Part shown: piece by piece, positions 37,146 through 46,800 of the stretch
Layout of the letters: every line of letters starts with the position of its first letter
How positions within the stretch are numbered: position 1 is the stretch's first letter
Assembly (NCBI GenBank): GCA_963792875.1
Contig: CAWBXV010000002.1
Coordinates: forward strand, 372,001 to 436,000
Direction of reading: 5' to 3'
DNA length: 64,000 nt
Origin: JAHEGP01 sp963792875
Lineage (GTDB): Bacteria > Pseudomonadota > Gammaproteobacteria > Pseudomonadales > JAHEGP01
Made by a program: the position numbers and the translations under genes
Notes under the pieces: generated by a model
Told to the model about the DNA's origin: nothing
The model's input: the letters and a program-made list of their open reading frames with translations, nothing else
Databases searched by the model: none

Positions 37146-37300
37146 ACACCACAGCCCTCTGGGAGGAATTGTCCTTTATTTTTACTTGTTTTTATCGCAT
37201 TTCCATTGCGTATAGTGCTGCGGATGAGTAACAGTAACGGTGAATTCATCCTTGCACAAATTCACATTAATTGGGAAGCTATATTTTTTATTTTTATCCG
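37146..37300 (-). promoter_or_regulatory. AT-rich leader of the giant operon
   Basis: This stretch is strikingly poor in GC for the window (the 60 bases from 37261 have 20 G or C). It contains runs such as TTTATTTTTACTTGTTTTTA and is placed directly upstream of protein A. AT-rich leaders on acquired DNA are typical targets of H-NS/MvaT-type silencing and usually hold the promoter. I could not choose one -10/-35 pair with confidence. Confidence 0.5.
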
Positions 37301-37656
37301 GCCAGATGAGTGTGAAACCTGACCAAGGCATACAACCGCCAGCTAACGCAGACGGCTTTCGGTAGCGCGCACTGACCAACGCCACACGGCAAGGCGTGTT
37401 GGCCGGTTTGCGACCACAAGAGACCTCGAGGCAGTACGAAAATCGCCGCGCTCACGTCCCGATTCAGCAACAGACCGCAGTCCGGGCAGCGGTGTGCGCG
37501 GGTGGAGAGCGTCTTCTTGACGATGCTGCCGCAACGAGAAGCGGCTCGGCCTGTGTAAGCCGTGCTCACCTTCTCAATCAACCTACCAGCTGCTGCCGCT
37601 CTGCAGGTGATACAGTCAACGAACGCGCCCCATGCTGCGCTGGCGACGGACACCAA
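37294..37656 (-). pseudogene. tnpB: TnpB (IS200/IS605 family) C-terminal remnant
   Basis: The frame keeps the TnpB C-terminus: AAWGAFVDCITCRAAAAGRL, then the zinc ribbon SRCGSIVKKTL...HRCPDCGLLLNRDVSAA. The last Asp of the RuvC-like site (NRDVSAA) is present, but one zinc-ribbon Cys is lost (ASRCG instead of CSxCG) and everything N-terminal is missing. What follows the ribbon is out of register. This is a dead fragment of a transposon-encoded RNA-guided nuclease, pointing left towards the giant operon. Confidence 0.75.
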
Positions 37657-38186
37657 GCGGTCCTAAAGGGTCTGATTGGCACGCTCCATCCGCCCCTTGG
37701 CCTGGGGGGCCTTGGGCGTGGATGACGGCTAGGTCCGGGGTCTTCGGCGCGCGAGTGAACTGCGTCAACTCACCATCGCGCGCCGGCTGATTAACGCGGA
37801 AAAGGCTGTGTTTGCCTGAGTACACCGCCACGAGGCGACCATGCTGCGGTGACGCACATCAAGCAGCGTCTCGCGGGCCAGCGTGCGCCCCGAGTCGGCA
37901 TACCGCTCTCGCGTCAGGGCCATGGCCGCGTCACGAACGCCCGGATCGATCGCATGCTGGGCCGCTTGCCTCTGTGACCGGAGATCAAGCCGGTCACACC
38001 AGATGGGCGGTGACACCGAACCAGCCGCTTGACCTGCCGATCACTGAGACCCAGTCGCAGCGCCGCGCCAGCCTGGCCCAAATGGTTGCCCGGCACCGCC
38101 TGGATCACTTCCAGCCGATCTGCCTCTCGTCGACGCATCGAAAGGTGCGCCATCGTCACCCGCTTCAGCAATACCAGGGGGGTCAT
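37616..38186 (-). pseudogene. IS1202/ISNCY-type transposase remnant, internally deleted
   Basis: The N-terminus is clear in 37914-38186: RREADRLEVIQAVPGNHLGQ and LRLGLSDRQVKRLVRCHRPS, the helix-turn-helix of this family, then GVTGLISGHRGKRPS. A second frame continues ALTRERYADSGRTLARE. A third, 37616-37831, has VYSGKHSLFRVNQPARDGEL and AVIHAQGPPGQGADGACQ, from the end of the DDE domain. The middle of the gene, with most catalytic residues, is deleted, and frames are shifted. Next to the tnpB remnant it forms the right-hand boundary of the giant operon. Confidence 0.7.
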
Positions 38187-38349
38187 TATTACTTTGGGCT
38201 GGCCATTTCGGACCCAACTGTCGCTGCTGACCCGTCCATCATTTATAGTTGAACGACAAACGAATGCTCCGGGAGTTCAAACCCACAGGTATCACACCGG
38301 GCCAGACCCGCCCAAACAATGTGCGACGGCATCCGTGCAAGGAGGCAGC

Positions 38350-41300
38350 ATGCGACATCATCTGCGACGTTTTCTGGTTGGCTCGTTGCCGTTCCTTGCC
38401 CTGACGCTGCTCTGTGCCAGCGGGCCGACCTGGCCGGCGAACGACTGGCCGGTGAAGAAATTCGAGGTGTTCCTGGGGCCCCCGACGGCCTCCAATTTCG
38501 ACCTGGGCATCACCGCGGACCAGGTATTCGGCCTGCTGGACAATTGGGTGGACATCGACTCGCCCACCGACCCTGCTCCCGACGTTCCGGCCGCGGCCAT
38601 CGCCGAAATAGAAAGTTACCTGGGCGAAGTCGCCCAGATGCTCGATGACATGGGCTTCGCACCACCTCTGCTGGTACCGATGGTGAAGACCGCCGCGGGC
38701 GAGCCGGCTTACCGGGTCTATTACTATGCCTACAACGGCGCACCGGCCCGGTATCGATCCAGTGAATGTGGCAAATTCCGGCCCACCATCCACATCAATG
38801 CCAACAGGTTCCTGAACGGCACCGGCCAGATCAGCCCCAAGAATTACCAGGACCTGGCCCACGAACTTTTTCACGGAGTCCAGGGTGCCTACAGGCTTTT
38901 CAGTGAAAACTGCGGGCAGGCATTGGGCGGCTGGATTACGGAGGGCACTGCCCAGGCCCTGGGCGCCGACCTGGCTGCCTGGTCGAGCCGCCATATCGAC
39001 CCGGAGTACGGGCCCGGAGACTGGATCTTCCACCGCTGGGGACTGCGCTTTTACGACCGCCCCCTCAGCGCGCGCAGGGTGACCGCCAGTGACACGTACG
39101 AGGCCCTCTATCCGGGCTGGGAGCAATTCGCCAACGTCACGTACGGGGCGTCTTCGTTCTGGCGTTTCGTCGGCGAATGGGTTGCGACTGGCGGTGGTGC
39201 GGGCACCGCCGCGGTCAAGCCGGATTACAGTTACCTCATCAAGCTGTTCGACAGCAGCCTGGGGGGCGCGCCGGGTTGGGACACCGAGCTGGCCTGGCTC
39301 GACGGTCAGTTAGCTGATCACCCGCGGGTGGGCCTGGGCCTGGAGCGCATCTACCCTGATTTCATCAGCACCTACGCAGCGTACATGACAACCCGCATCA
39401 AGACGCTCATCGCACCCTCCGAGGCACGTGATGCCTTCCTGCGCAGCACATTTCCCGAGCGGGATTGCCCGCTGCTGCGGGTCAACGACAGCCATCCGGT
39501 AGTCCGCTCACAGGTGGAAATCGAACCGGTTGCCGCAGAGTGCCTGCGCCTGGAGTTGGCGTACAGCTATCCGACGGATATCGAGATCAGCCTTTCCAAT
39601 CCGTCCAAGGCGGCGCTCAGAGCGCTGGCCGTGGGAACCGAAAATGGCCAGGTGGTAACCCAGCCGGTGTTGATCCCCGTCCAGGATGGCTGGCGGGCTT
39701 CCTTCATCCTCAATGTCAAGGTCAGCATGGAACCGGTGGTATTCATCATTGCCAATGTCGCCGACGAGGCCGGCCGGACCCGTCGGATCGAGGCCGGCCT
39801 GCAGATTGCGCCGACCCGCACCGGCAACTCGCTGGCGCCCCAGGGGCCAGTGCCACCGCAACCCCCGCCCGGCCCGGGTAATACCGCCGGCAATGCGGCC
39901 GCCGATGGTGCACTGGTGACGATGTTCTCCCAGAGCGGGCGCGTGGGCCAGCAGATCAAAGCGGGGCTGCAGTCCCTCAACCCCAACCTCGCGCACAGCA
40001 ATACCGTATCGCGGCAGTCGGACCAGCCCCCCTGCGAAGACGCCTTCAAGGTGCATTCCTGCGGCCCTCATACCTCCATCAGCCTGTCCATGGTGCCCGG
40101 CATGTACGGCAGCATGACGCAAGCCACCGGCCGGGGCGGCGCCTTCGGCCAGTTCACCAGCATGATGGCCGGGGTGGCGGCCGCCGGGCCCGCCGAAGCG
40201 TCACGCCGTATGCAGGAGATGGCGGAGTATGTTAAAAGCGTGGATGGAACCGAAGTCAACATCACCATTCCCCTGATCGACTACGGCTTCACGGGCTCTT
40301 TCAACAATGCCCGTCTGACCGTGAGCGCCCGTGGCGGCAGCAGCTACCAGGCCATAGGCCCCGGCGACATCCAGCCCGGGCCCGGCCACGAATACCCCCT
40401 GTCCGGCCGGGTGACTATCGAGGAATACACGCCGACTTTGTTGCGCGGCACCTACAGCGGCGGTCTGGTCGACATGGAGCGGATCGATTGGGCAAACGTC
40501 GGTGACGACTTTACCTTGCCGGTGCACGAGACCATCCAGGGTAACTTCCAGATCGTAGCGGCTTGGAGAGGTGACGATCGCATCCATGCGGAGCTCGCCG
40601 AAAACGCCGTGGCCTCGGTTTACCGGGACGTGGCGGAAATGATGCCGGGCCTGGACCCGCAGTTGCTCCAATCCATCCAGCAGTCTCAGCAGGGTGCCGC
40701 ACCGGGCCCAGACGCCAGCGGCGGAGCCGGCACCGGTGGCGACACCAGCGCTGGCATCATTACGCCGGGTTGCGACTGCAGCTGCAATGCGGCGCCGGAC
40801 CCCAAGCCCGAGTGCGAGCGGGCTTGCGGGGGCACTTATGCCGCGTGCAAGGGTCTGGTGGCCACCGCGGTCATGCGGCCGAGCCGGGAGGACCTGATGC
40901 CCACAGTGGAGAAGGCTGCAGCTGACCCCTTCCTGCGGACCCTGCCGAACGCCTGCGACCTGCTCAGCGCACCGATAGCGGCCGGCGCCCTGGGGGCCTC
41001 GGACGTGCGGCCCAGCGGGGTGCGCGATCACCTCGCCCAGGTCACCAGCCAGTGCGCCTGGCGCGATCCGCAGGGCAAGGTGCTGGGACTGACCATGATG
41101 TTCCAGAGTCTGGCGGTATATGATTCCCGCAAGAATTCCCTGGAAGAGTTGCAGATCAAGGTGCGAGGGTTCAACTTGAACAGCCCCCTGCCCGCACCAC
41201 TGGAGGGCGTAGGCAACGTGGCCTTTGGCCTGCACGATCGTGACACGACCTCGCTGGTCGTGCTGACCGGCGTTTACGGCACGACAATGGACAAGGGCGA

Positions 41301-41454
41301 CTTCACCACCGAGTTGCTGACGACGTTCAAGCTGACCGATGCCGGGCGCTCGCCGGAAGAACGCCTCGCGGGACTGGTCAGTGTGGCACGCCCCCAGCTT
41401 GAGCGCTTGCAGCGCCTGGCCATGACCACCCACGAGGGCGACCCGGGACACTGA
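38350..41454 (+). CDS. Large exported protein with an HExxH metallopeptidase-like domain and a DUF3558-like C-terminus
   Basis: 1034 residues from the ATG with GGAGG five bases upstream; the frame upstream of it is not coding-like. Signal peptide to about residue 30 (LALTLLCASGPTWPA). A zinc-peptidase motif, YQDLAHELFHGVQGAY, lies near residue 170, with the second-ligand block GGWITEGTAQALGADLAAW near 198, the layout of gluzincin-type peptidases. A Ser/Gly linker follows, then a Cys cluster (GCDCSCNAAPDPKPECERAC, about 806) and a C-terminal segment (CDLLSAPIAAGALG...SQCAWRD) like bacterial DUF3558 lipoproteins. It lies just right of the IS debris, facing away from the giant operon. Substrate unknown. 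Confidence 0.75.
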   Translation: MRHHLRRFLVGSLPFLALTLLCASGPTWPANDWPVKKFEVFLGPPTASNFDLGITADQVFGLLDNWVDIDSPTDPAPDVPAAAIAEIESYLGEVAQMLDDMGFAPPLLVPMVKTAAGEPAYRVYYYAYNGAPARYRSSECGKFRPTIHINANRFLNGTGQISPKNYQDLAHELFHGVQGAYRLFSENCGQALGGWITEGTAQALGADLAAWSSRHIDPEYGPGDWIFHRWGLRFYDRPLSARRVTASDTYEALYPGWEQFANVTYGASSFWRFVGEWVATGGGAGTAAVKPDYSYLIKLFDSSLGGAPGWDTELAWLDGQLADHPRVGLGLERIYPDFISTYAAYMTTRIKTLIAPSEARDAFLRSTFPERDCPLLRVNDSHPVVRSQVEIEPVAAECLRLELAYSYPTDIEISLSNPSKAALRALAVGTENGQVVTQPVLIPVQDGWRASFILNVKVSMEPVVFIIANVADEAGRTRRIEAGLQIAPTRTGNSLAPQGPVPPQPPPGPGNTAGNAAADGALVTMFSQSGRVGQQIKAGLQSLNPNLAHSNTVSRQSDQPPCEDAFKVHSCGPHTSISLSMVPGMYGSMTQATGRGGAFGQFTSMMAGVAAAGPAEASRRMQEMAEYVKSVDGTEVNITIPLIDYGFTGSFNNARLTVSARGGSSYQAIGPGDIQPGPGHEYPLSGRVTIEEYTPTLLRGTYSGGLVDMERIDWANVGDDFTLPVHETIQGNFQIVAAWRGDDRIHAELAENAVASVYRDVAEMMPGLDPQLLQSIQQSQQGAAPGPDASGGAGTGGDTSAGIITPGCDCSCNAAPDPKPECERACGGTYAACKGLVATAVMRPSREDLMPTVEKAAADPFLRTLPNACDLLSAPIAAGALGASDVRPSGVRDHLAQVTSQCAWRDPQGKVLGLTMMFQSLAVYDSRKNSLEELQIKVRGFNLNSPLPAPLEGVGNVAFGLHDRDTTSLVVLTGVYGTTMDKGDFTTELLTTFKLTDAGRSPEERLAGLVSVARPQLERLQRLAMTTHEGDPGH

Positions 41455-41982
41455 CGCCGGTAAACGCCACGAGCGTCATCCGATCCCGCCTGCGCTGCCC
41501 TTCGTGAGCAACCCAGGCAATGAGGCTTTGCCACTGCCCGGGCAAGCCCTGAACGGCTGCTGCCTGTGCGGCGCGCTACCATTGAACAACCGCCTAAAAC
41601 GCTGCAGTCAACCTCAGCATCAGGCTTCAGTGGAGGCGATCACCGAATAAGGAGTGTGACCGGAGCCACCCCTTGACGACCCCCACTGTCACTGCCCACA
41701 TTGCACAACCCAGGAGTCTGTCGGACTTCGGCTTGTGGCCAATGGAGCGGCTGATCTTATCCCTGCGCGGCCACGCGGGGCGCTGTGCTCACCTCTGCGG
41801 CAAGCTGGATTCATCGCCGCTTTCTCAGCATTGCGGCGATTACAAAAAGGGGACATACAAAAAGGGGACAGATTTATTTCTTCACCGCAACGCACGCCGG
41901 CGTGCGGGTCATCGACGCCGGCATGGCGCTGCGGCGCCTCTCCGATGACGCCAGCCATGCCGGAAACAAGGCCCCGGCGGGC
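41455..41982. other. Intergenic region without a gene
   Basis: About 530 bases between the metallopeptidase-like gene and the leftward monooxygenase, where the two converge. No frame here is convincing. The only notable content is the tandem GGGGACA motif at 41842-41870. Confidence 0.5.
41842..41870 (+). repeat. Tandem ACAAAAAGGGGACA motif, of the kind found at REP-associated transposases
   Basis: ACAAAAAGGGGACA occurs twice, 15 bases apart, the second copy running into GATTTATTTC. The string AAAAAGGGGACAGATTTATTT is commonly seen beside IS200-like REP-associated tyrosine transposase genes. No such gene is present, so this is probably a trace of a lost or neighbouring copy. Confidence 0.55.
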
Positions 41983-43458
41983 TCAGCGCGCGAGCACGTC
42001 GTAGTCGGCCAGATCAAAGCGCCGCAGCTGGCGGCGATACTGCGGCGTCAGGCCGGGCCAGTTCAGGTAGTTGTTGCCCGCCTCATCCAGATACCAGCTG
42101 CGGCAACCGCTGCTCCACGGGGTATTTGCCTGGCGCCGCTGCATCGCTGCGGCCCAGGCCTCGAGGCGCTCGCGTTTGACCTGCAGTGGCCCCAGCCCGT
42201 GGCCGCGCTGCTGCGTCAGCGCGCTGATGATGTAATTGAACTGGCTCTCGAGCATGTACACGATGGAGTTGTGGCCGAGGTTGGTGTTGGGGCCGTAGAG
42301 CAGGTACAGGTTGGGAAATCCGTGCACGGTCACGCCCTTGTAGGCTCTGGGCCCATCGGCCCAGGCCTGCGCCAGGGTCTGGCCGGCGCTGCCGGTGACG
42401 GTCAGCGGCGCGAGAAAATCCAGCGCCCGGAAACCGGTAGCCAGCACCACCGCATCGCAGGGGGTGTGCGTGCCGTCGGCGGCCACCACGCCCGCTGCGG
42501 TCAGCCGGGCGACCCCCTGGGGGTGCAGCTCGACCTGCGGCGCACTGAGCGCCTGATAGTACTCAGACGTGATCAGCACGCGCTTGCAGCCGATGGCGTA
42601 GTCCGGCGTCAGCTGCCGGCGCAGCGCCGGGTCGGCGACGCCCCTGCGCAGGTTGGCCCGCCAGCGCCGCCTCAGCTCCTTCATGATCAGCGGGGCGTGG
42701 ATAAAGCCCAGCCCCATCAATTCAAAGTTCAGGTAGGTGAACAGCCGGTCCAGGCCCCGCAACCACGGCAGCCGGCGGCGCAGGGCCCGCTCAAACCGGC
42801 CGTAGGCGCGATCGCCGCGGGGAATGCAGTAGGGAGCGCTGCGCTGGAACACGTGCACCCGCCGGGCGGTGCGCGCCAGCTCCGGAATCACCTGCACGGC
42901 GCTGGCACCGGTGCCGATCACGGCGACCGTGCCGCCGGCGAAATCCACCGCCGGGTCCCAGCGCGCCGTGTGCATGAGCGGCCCGGCGAAGTCCTCCATG
43001 CCGGGCAGCGCCGGAATCAGCGGACGGCGTAGAATGCCGCAGGCGGCGCACAGATTGTCGGCCTCGTAGCGCGTGCCGTCGGCCGCCGCGACCACCCAGC
43101 ACTGCCGCGCGGCGTCCCAGCGCGCAGCGGTCGCCTCGCAGTTGAGGCGGATGTGCGGGCGCAGCCGGTATCGGTCCGCACAGTGGCGCAGGTAGGCGAG
43201 AATTTCCCGCTGCTGCGGGTACTTCCGGCTCCAGTCGAAGCCGCTCTCGAACGAGAACGAATACAGCGCGGTCGGCACATCGCAGGCCGCGCCGGGGTAG
43301 CGGTTGGCCCACCACACGCCGCCCACGTCAGCTTGCTTCTCGAGCAGCAGAAAGTCATCGAGGCCCGCCTTCGCCAGGCGGATGGCCAGCCCCAGGCCGC
43401 CGAAACCGCCACCGATGATCAGCGTGCGACAACGCACGACCGAGTCCGCTTCACTCAT
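41983..43458 (-). CDS. Flavin-containing monooxygenase (Baeyer-Villiger type)
   Basis: 491 residues from the ATG giving MSEADSVVRCRTLIIGGGFG. Two Rossmann motifs are present: LIIGGGFGGLGLAIRLAKAG for FAD and AVIGTGASAVQVIPELA for NADPH, with YPGAACDVPTALYSFSFE and the FxGxxxHTxxW-like block DFAGPLMHTARWDP between them, as in Baeyer-Villiger monooxygenases and their relatives. GPNTNLGHNSIVYMLE is the usual C-terminal block. It would insert oxygen into a ketone or oxidise a heteroatom; the substrate is unknown. It is not clearly linked to its neighbours. Confidence 0.9.
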   Translation of the reverse strand: MSEADSVVRCRTLIIGGGFGGLGLAIRLAKAGLDDFLLLEKQADVGGVWWANRYPGAACDVPTALYSFSFESGFDWSRKYPQQREILAYLRHCADRYRLRPHIRLNCEATAARWDAARQCWVVAAADGTRYEADNLCAACGILRRPLIPALPGMEDFAGPLMHTARWDPAVDFAGGTVAVIGTGASAVQVIPELARTARRVHVFQRSAPYCIPRGDRAYGRFERALRRRLPWLRGLDRLFTYLNFELMGLGFIHAPLIMKELRRRWRANLRRGVADPALRRQLTPDYAIGCKRVLITSEYYQALSAPQVELHPQGVARLTAAGVVAADGTHTPCDAVVLATGFRALDFLAPLTVTGSAGQTLAQAWADGPRAYKGVTVHGFPNLYLLYGPNTNLGHNSIVYMLESQFNYIISALTQQRGHGLGPLQVKRERLEAWAAAMQRRQANTPWSSGCRSWYLDEAGNNYLNWPGLTPQYRRQLRRFDLADYDVLAR

Positions 43459-43878
43459 CCGCCAGCCTCCTGCCTGCCCGCAATACCGCCCGGGTGGGCC
43501 GCCGCAACCGCCCGTCGCGCGATCAGGGCAACCCTCGCGTCGATATTGCCACAAACCGGCACGGCATTGGGGGGCATCGATGCCGCAGGGCAGCGGAAAC
43601 CAGCGGCCGTGGGCGCTGCCGGGGCTGGTGGAGTGACTGGTGGAGTGACTGTCGGGATCGACGGGGTCCCGGCCGGGCCGCGGGATGGCGGTGACACGAC
43701 TGTCGGTGAGGGTGGGCTCGGGGCGACCGTCGCCGTTCTCTCAGCCGCAGCCGTCGCCGAAGAGGCCGAGATAGCGTCGGAGCGCCGGACTTCTGCGAGC
43801 TAGACCGCATCGGGCAGACAATCGCGCTGCCTCACGGTGCGACCACCGCCATCAGCCAGTGCCTGGCGGGCAGCGCCC
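43459..43878. other. Intergenic region with a short tandem repeat
   Basis: About 420 bases between the monooxygenase start and the zorD stop; no gene supported. TGGTGGAGTGAC is repeated twice in tandem at 43626-43649. It should hold the monooxygenase promoter and the end of the Zorya transcript, but I see no T-run terminator. Confidence 0.5.
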
Positions 43879-46800
43879 TCACCCGAAACACCCCTGCAGA
43901 TCCTCCACTCCCAGCGATTCGACCGCCACCACGGCGTCGCTGAGGTCCACCTTGTTGGCCAGCAGGCTGTTGAGGTGCAGGTCGAAGGAGCGGCCGGCCG
44001 GGTGCAGCGCCATGGGCAGGTAGACGTTGACGTCCCGGGTCTGGCCGATGCGGTAGACGCGGTCGGTGGCCTGGGCCTCCTTGGCCGGGTTCCAGTGGCG
44101 CTCCAGGTGGATCACGTTGTTGGCGCCCACCACGGTGAGGCCGACGCCGGCGGCGATGGGGGACATGACGATGGCGCCGAAACCGGGCTGCTGCTGGAAG
44201 CGGTCGATGATGGCCTTGCGGGTCATGGCGTCCCTGGCGCTGGCCACGGCCTGGGTGTCGCCGTTGATGATCTCCACCGGCACCTTGAACAGCGCGGCGA
44301 TCAGTGCCGCCGCGTAGGCCTGCACGGCCTTGGTGGTGGCGAAGATCAGCACCTTCTCGCCCCGCCCCTCGATCTCTCGCAGCAGGGCCAGCAGCGCGGC
44401 CATCTTGGCGGAGCGCGCGGCCTGCTGCCGCAGCTCGCGGGCCCTCTCCGGCAGTTTCAGCCGGGCCTCGATATCGGGGTGGATGCTCACCACCTTGAGC
44501 CGGTGCAGGCCGGCCAGCGCCGCGCCGCGCCGGTCCTCGCCAGCGCCGGCCTGCACGCCGTGGATGATGTCATCGTAGGCCTCCAGCTGCGCACCGGCCA
44601 TGACCCCGGCCAATAGCGGCAGGTACTGCCCGGCGGCGCTGGCTGCATCGCCGCTGAACAGGCGCTTGGCGGGGAGGCCCTGGAGTTTTTCCTCCTTGGT
44701 GCGCCGCAGCATGTACTCGCCCACCGCCTGGCGCAGCTGCCGGCCCACGTCGATCTTGATCTGCCTGGCAGCCTCCGGTTCGGCGGCGAGGATGGGCGCG
44801 ATATAGGTGGAGCGGAACGCCTGCCAGGCGCCCAGCAGGCCCGGCGCCGCCGTATCCATCAGGCACCAGAAATCCTTGAGGGAGTTCTCCACCGGGGTGC
44901 CGGTGGCGAGCAGCTTGAAGTCGGCCTTGAGCGCCTTGGCCGCGCGGGTGGCCAGCGCGTTGGGGTTCTTCAGGTTCTGCGCCTCGTCGAACACGGCCAC
45001 GCCCCAGTCGACGCGGCTGAGCGAGAACTGATAGTCGCGCAGCGTCTGGTAGGTGGTCAGCACCAGGCGGCCGGGCATATCCAGCCGGTCCGGCCCGTAC
45101 AGCCCGCCCACCTTGAGGGAGTAGCGGATGCGGTCCTGGTCGGCGATCAGGTCGCCGTCGCTGAACACCTGCTCGGTCTCGCGCCGGGCGCCCTCGACGC
45201 GGAAGCGCCGCAGATCGCCCCCGGTCTGCAGCACGACGATGTCGCTGAATGGCGACCTGCGGAAGGTGTCGTCGACCTCGGCCTGCCAGTTTTCGATCAG
45301 GCTGAGCGGCGCCACGATCAGCGTGGGCTTGTGCCGGTCGCGGCTCTGCTGCGAGCGCCGATAAGCTTCGGCTACAGCCACCAGCGCCATAAAGGTCTTG
45401 CCCAGCCCCATGTCGTCGGCCAGCAGGGCGCCGCCGCCGTTGGCGGCCGCCCCCGCGCTCTTCAGGTGCGCCAGCAGCCACTGGATGCCCTCCACCTGAT
45501 GAGGGAAGGGCTGCCGCTTGAGGTTATCGGTGGCAAAGGTCTGCGCCGGGGGATCAAAGCCCGCCAGCTCCGCGGCTTTGACGAACTCCTCCTGCTCGTC
45601 GTTGCTGTCGATGGCGACCACGGCGCGCTCGGGGGCAGGCTCGTCACCGGGCGCTGCGGCGGCGTCCGCATCATCGCCGGCTTCGCTGTGCGCAGCGATC
45701 CTGCGCTCGGCGCTGGCCAGCGCCTGCTCGACCTCGCCGGCATCGGCGATGTCAAAGCTGCGGCCCTGCAGGCTGATGGTGTCGGCGCCATGGGTGCGGG
45801 CGTCGGCAATGCGGGCGCGCGCCTCCAGCAGGGCATCTGCCGAGTCGATCGCCGCGGCGAGGTTGGCCGCCGGCTCCGGCCGCCCCGCCGCCGTCGCGAA
45901 CCAGTCGATGCCGGTGGCCTCGACGTCGCCGAAATAGCGGTGGCTGAAGCGCTCGGCGCCGTGCACCCGCAGCGAGAAGCCGGTGTCCAGGTCGATCATC
46001 GCGGCATTGAGGTAGGCCGTGGGCGCCGCCAGGAAGGCGGCCACCTGCTGCTTCGGGATGGTGCGGCTGGTCAGAATCTCCCGGGCGGCCTCCAGGCGCG
46101 GCTGGTCGAGCAGCACGAAGCGATCCTTCACCCGCAGGATGCAGTGGTCCTGATCGCCGGTCATCTGGCCGAGCCGCCTTTTGACGTCATCGATGTCCAG
46201 GCCGCGGCCAAAGCTCGGCGTCAGCAGCAGATCGCCGTTGTCCAGCTCTTCCATCTGCACGCCGATCGCATCCGGCTGCAGCAGCTCGAGCTGATTGAAG
46301 TGCGCCAGGTCGATCGCCATGCCGGCTTTCCTGGCCAGCTGCAGCTGGAAGATCAGCCAGTTGTTTTCGTATTCGTCCCGCTGCGGGGGCGTCAGCTCGG
46401 CGTGCTGCCGCACCGCCACCAGCGCGCGCCATTCGGCGGGGCTCAGGCGGCAGGTTTCATCGGCCGAGAGCTGCAGAAAGGGCCCCGCCAGCCGGTAGTG
46501 GCTGAGCTCGCTGCCGTCGGCGAGGACCAGATCGAGCGCGACGGCAAAGGCCGACCGACCGGTGCTGCCCTGGATGCGGGCGCGGAAGCTGCCGCCAAAG
46601 CGCGGCGGCAGCTCGAACAGCTCGAAAAAATCGTCGCCCTGCTCGACGGCGTGCTCGGATCGCACGGTGAAGCCGTTGGCGTTCCTGACGGCGTAGCCCT
46701 GCTCGTGGAGGCCCTTGAGGTAGGCGTACTGCAGGCCGAAGAAGGGATTGTCAAAGGCGCGCTGGTCGGGCGCGGCGGCGGTTGTGGCATCGAAGATGAA

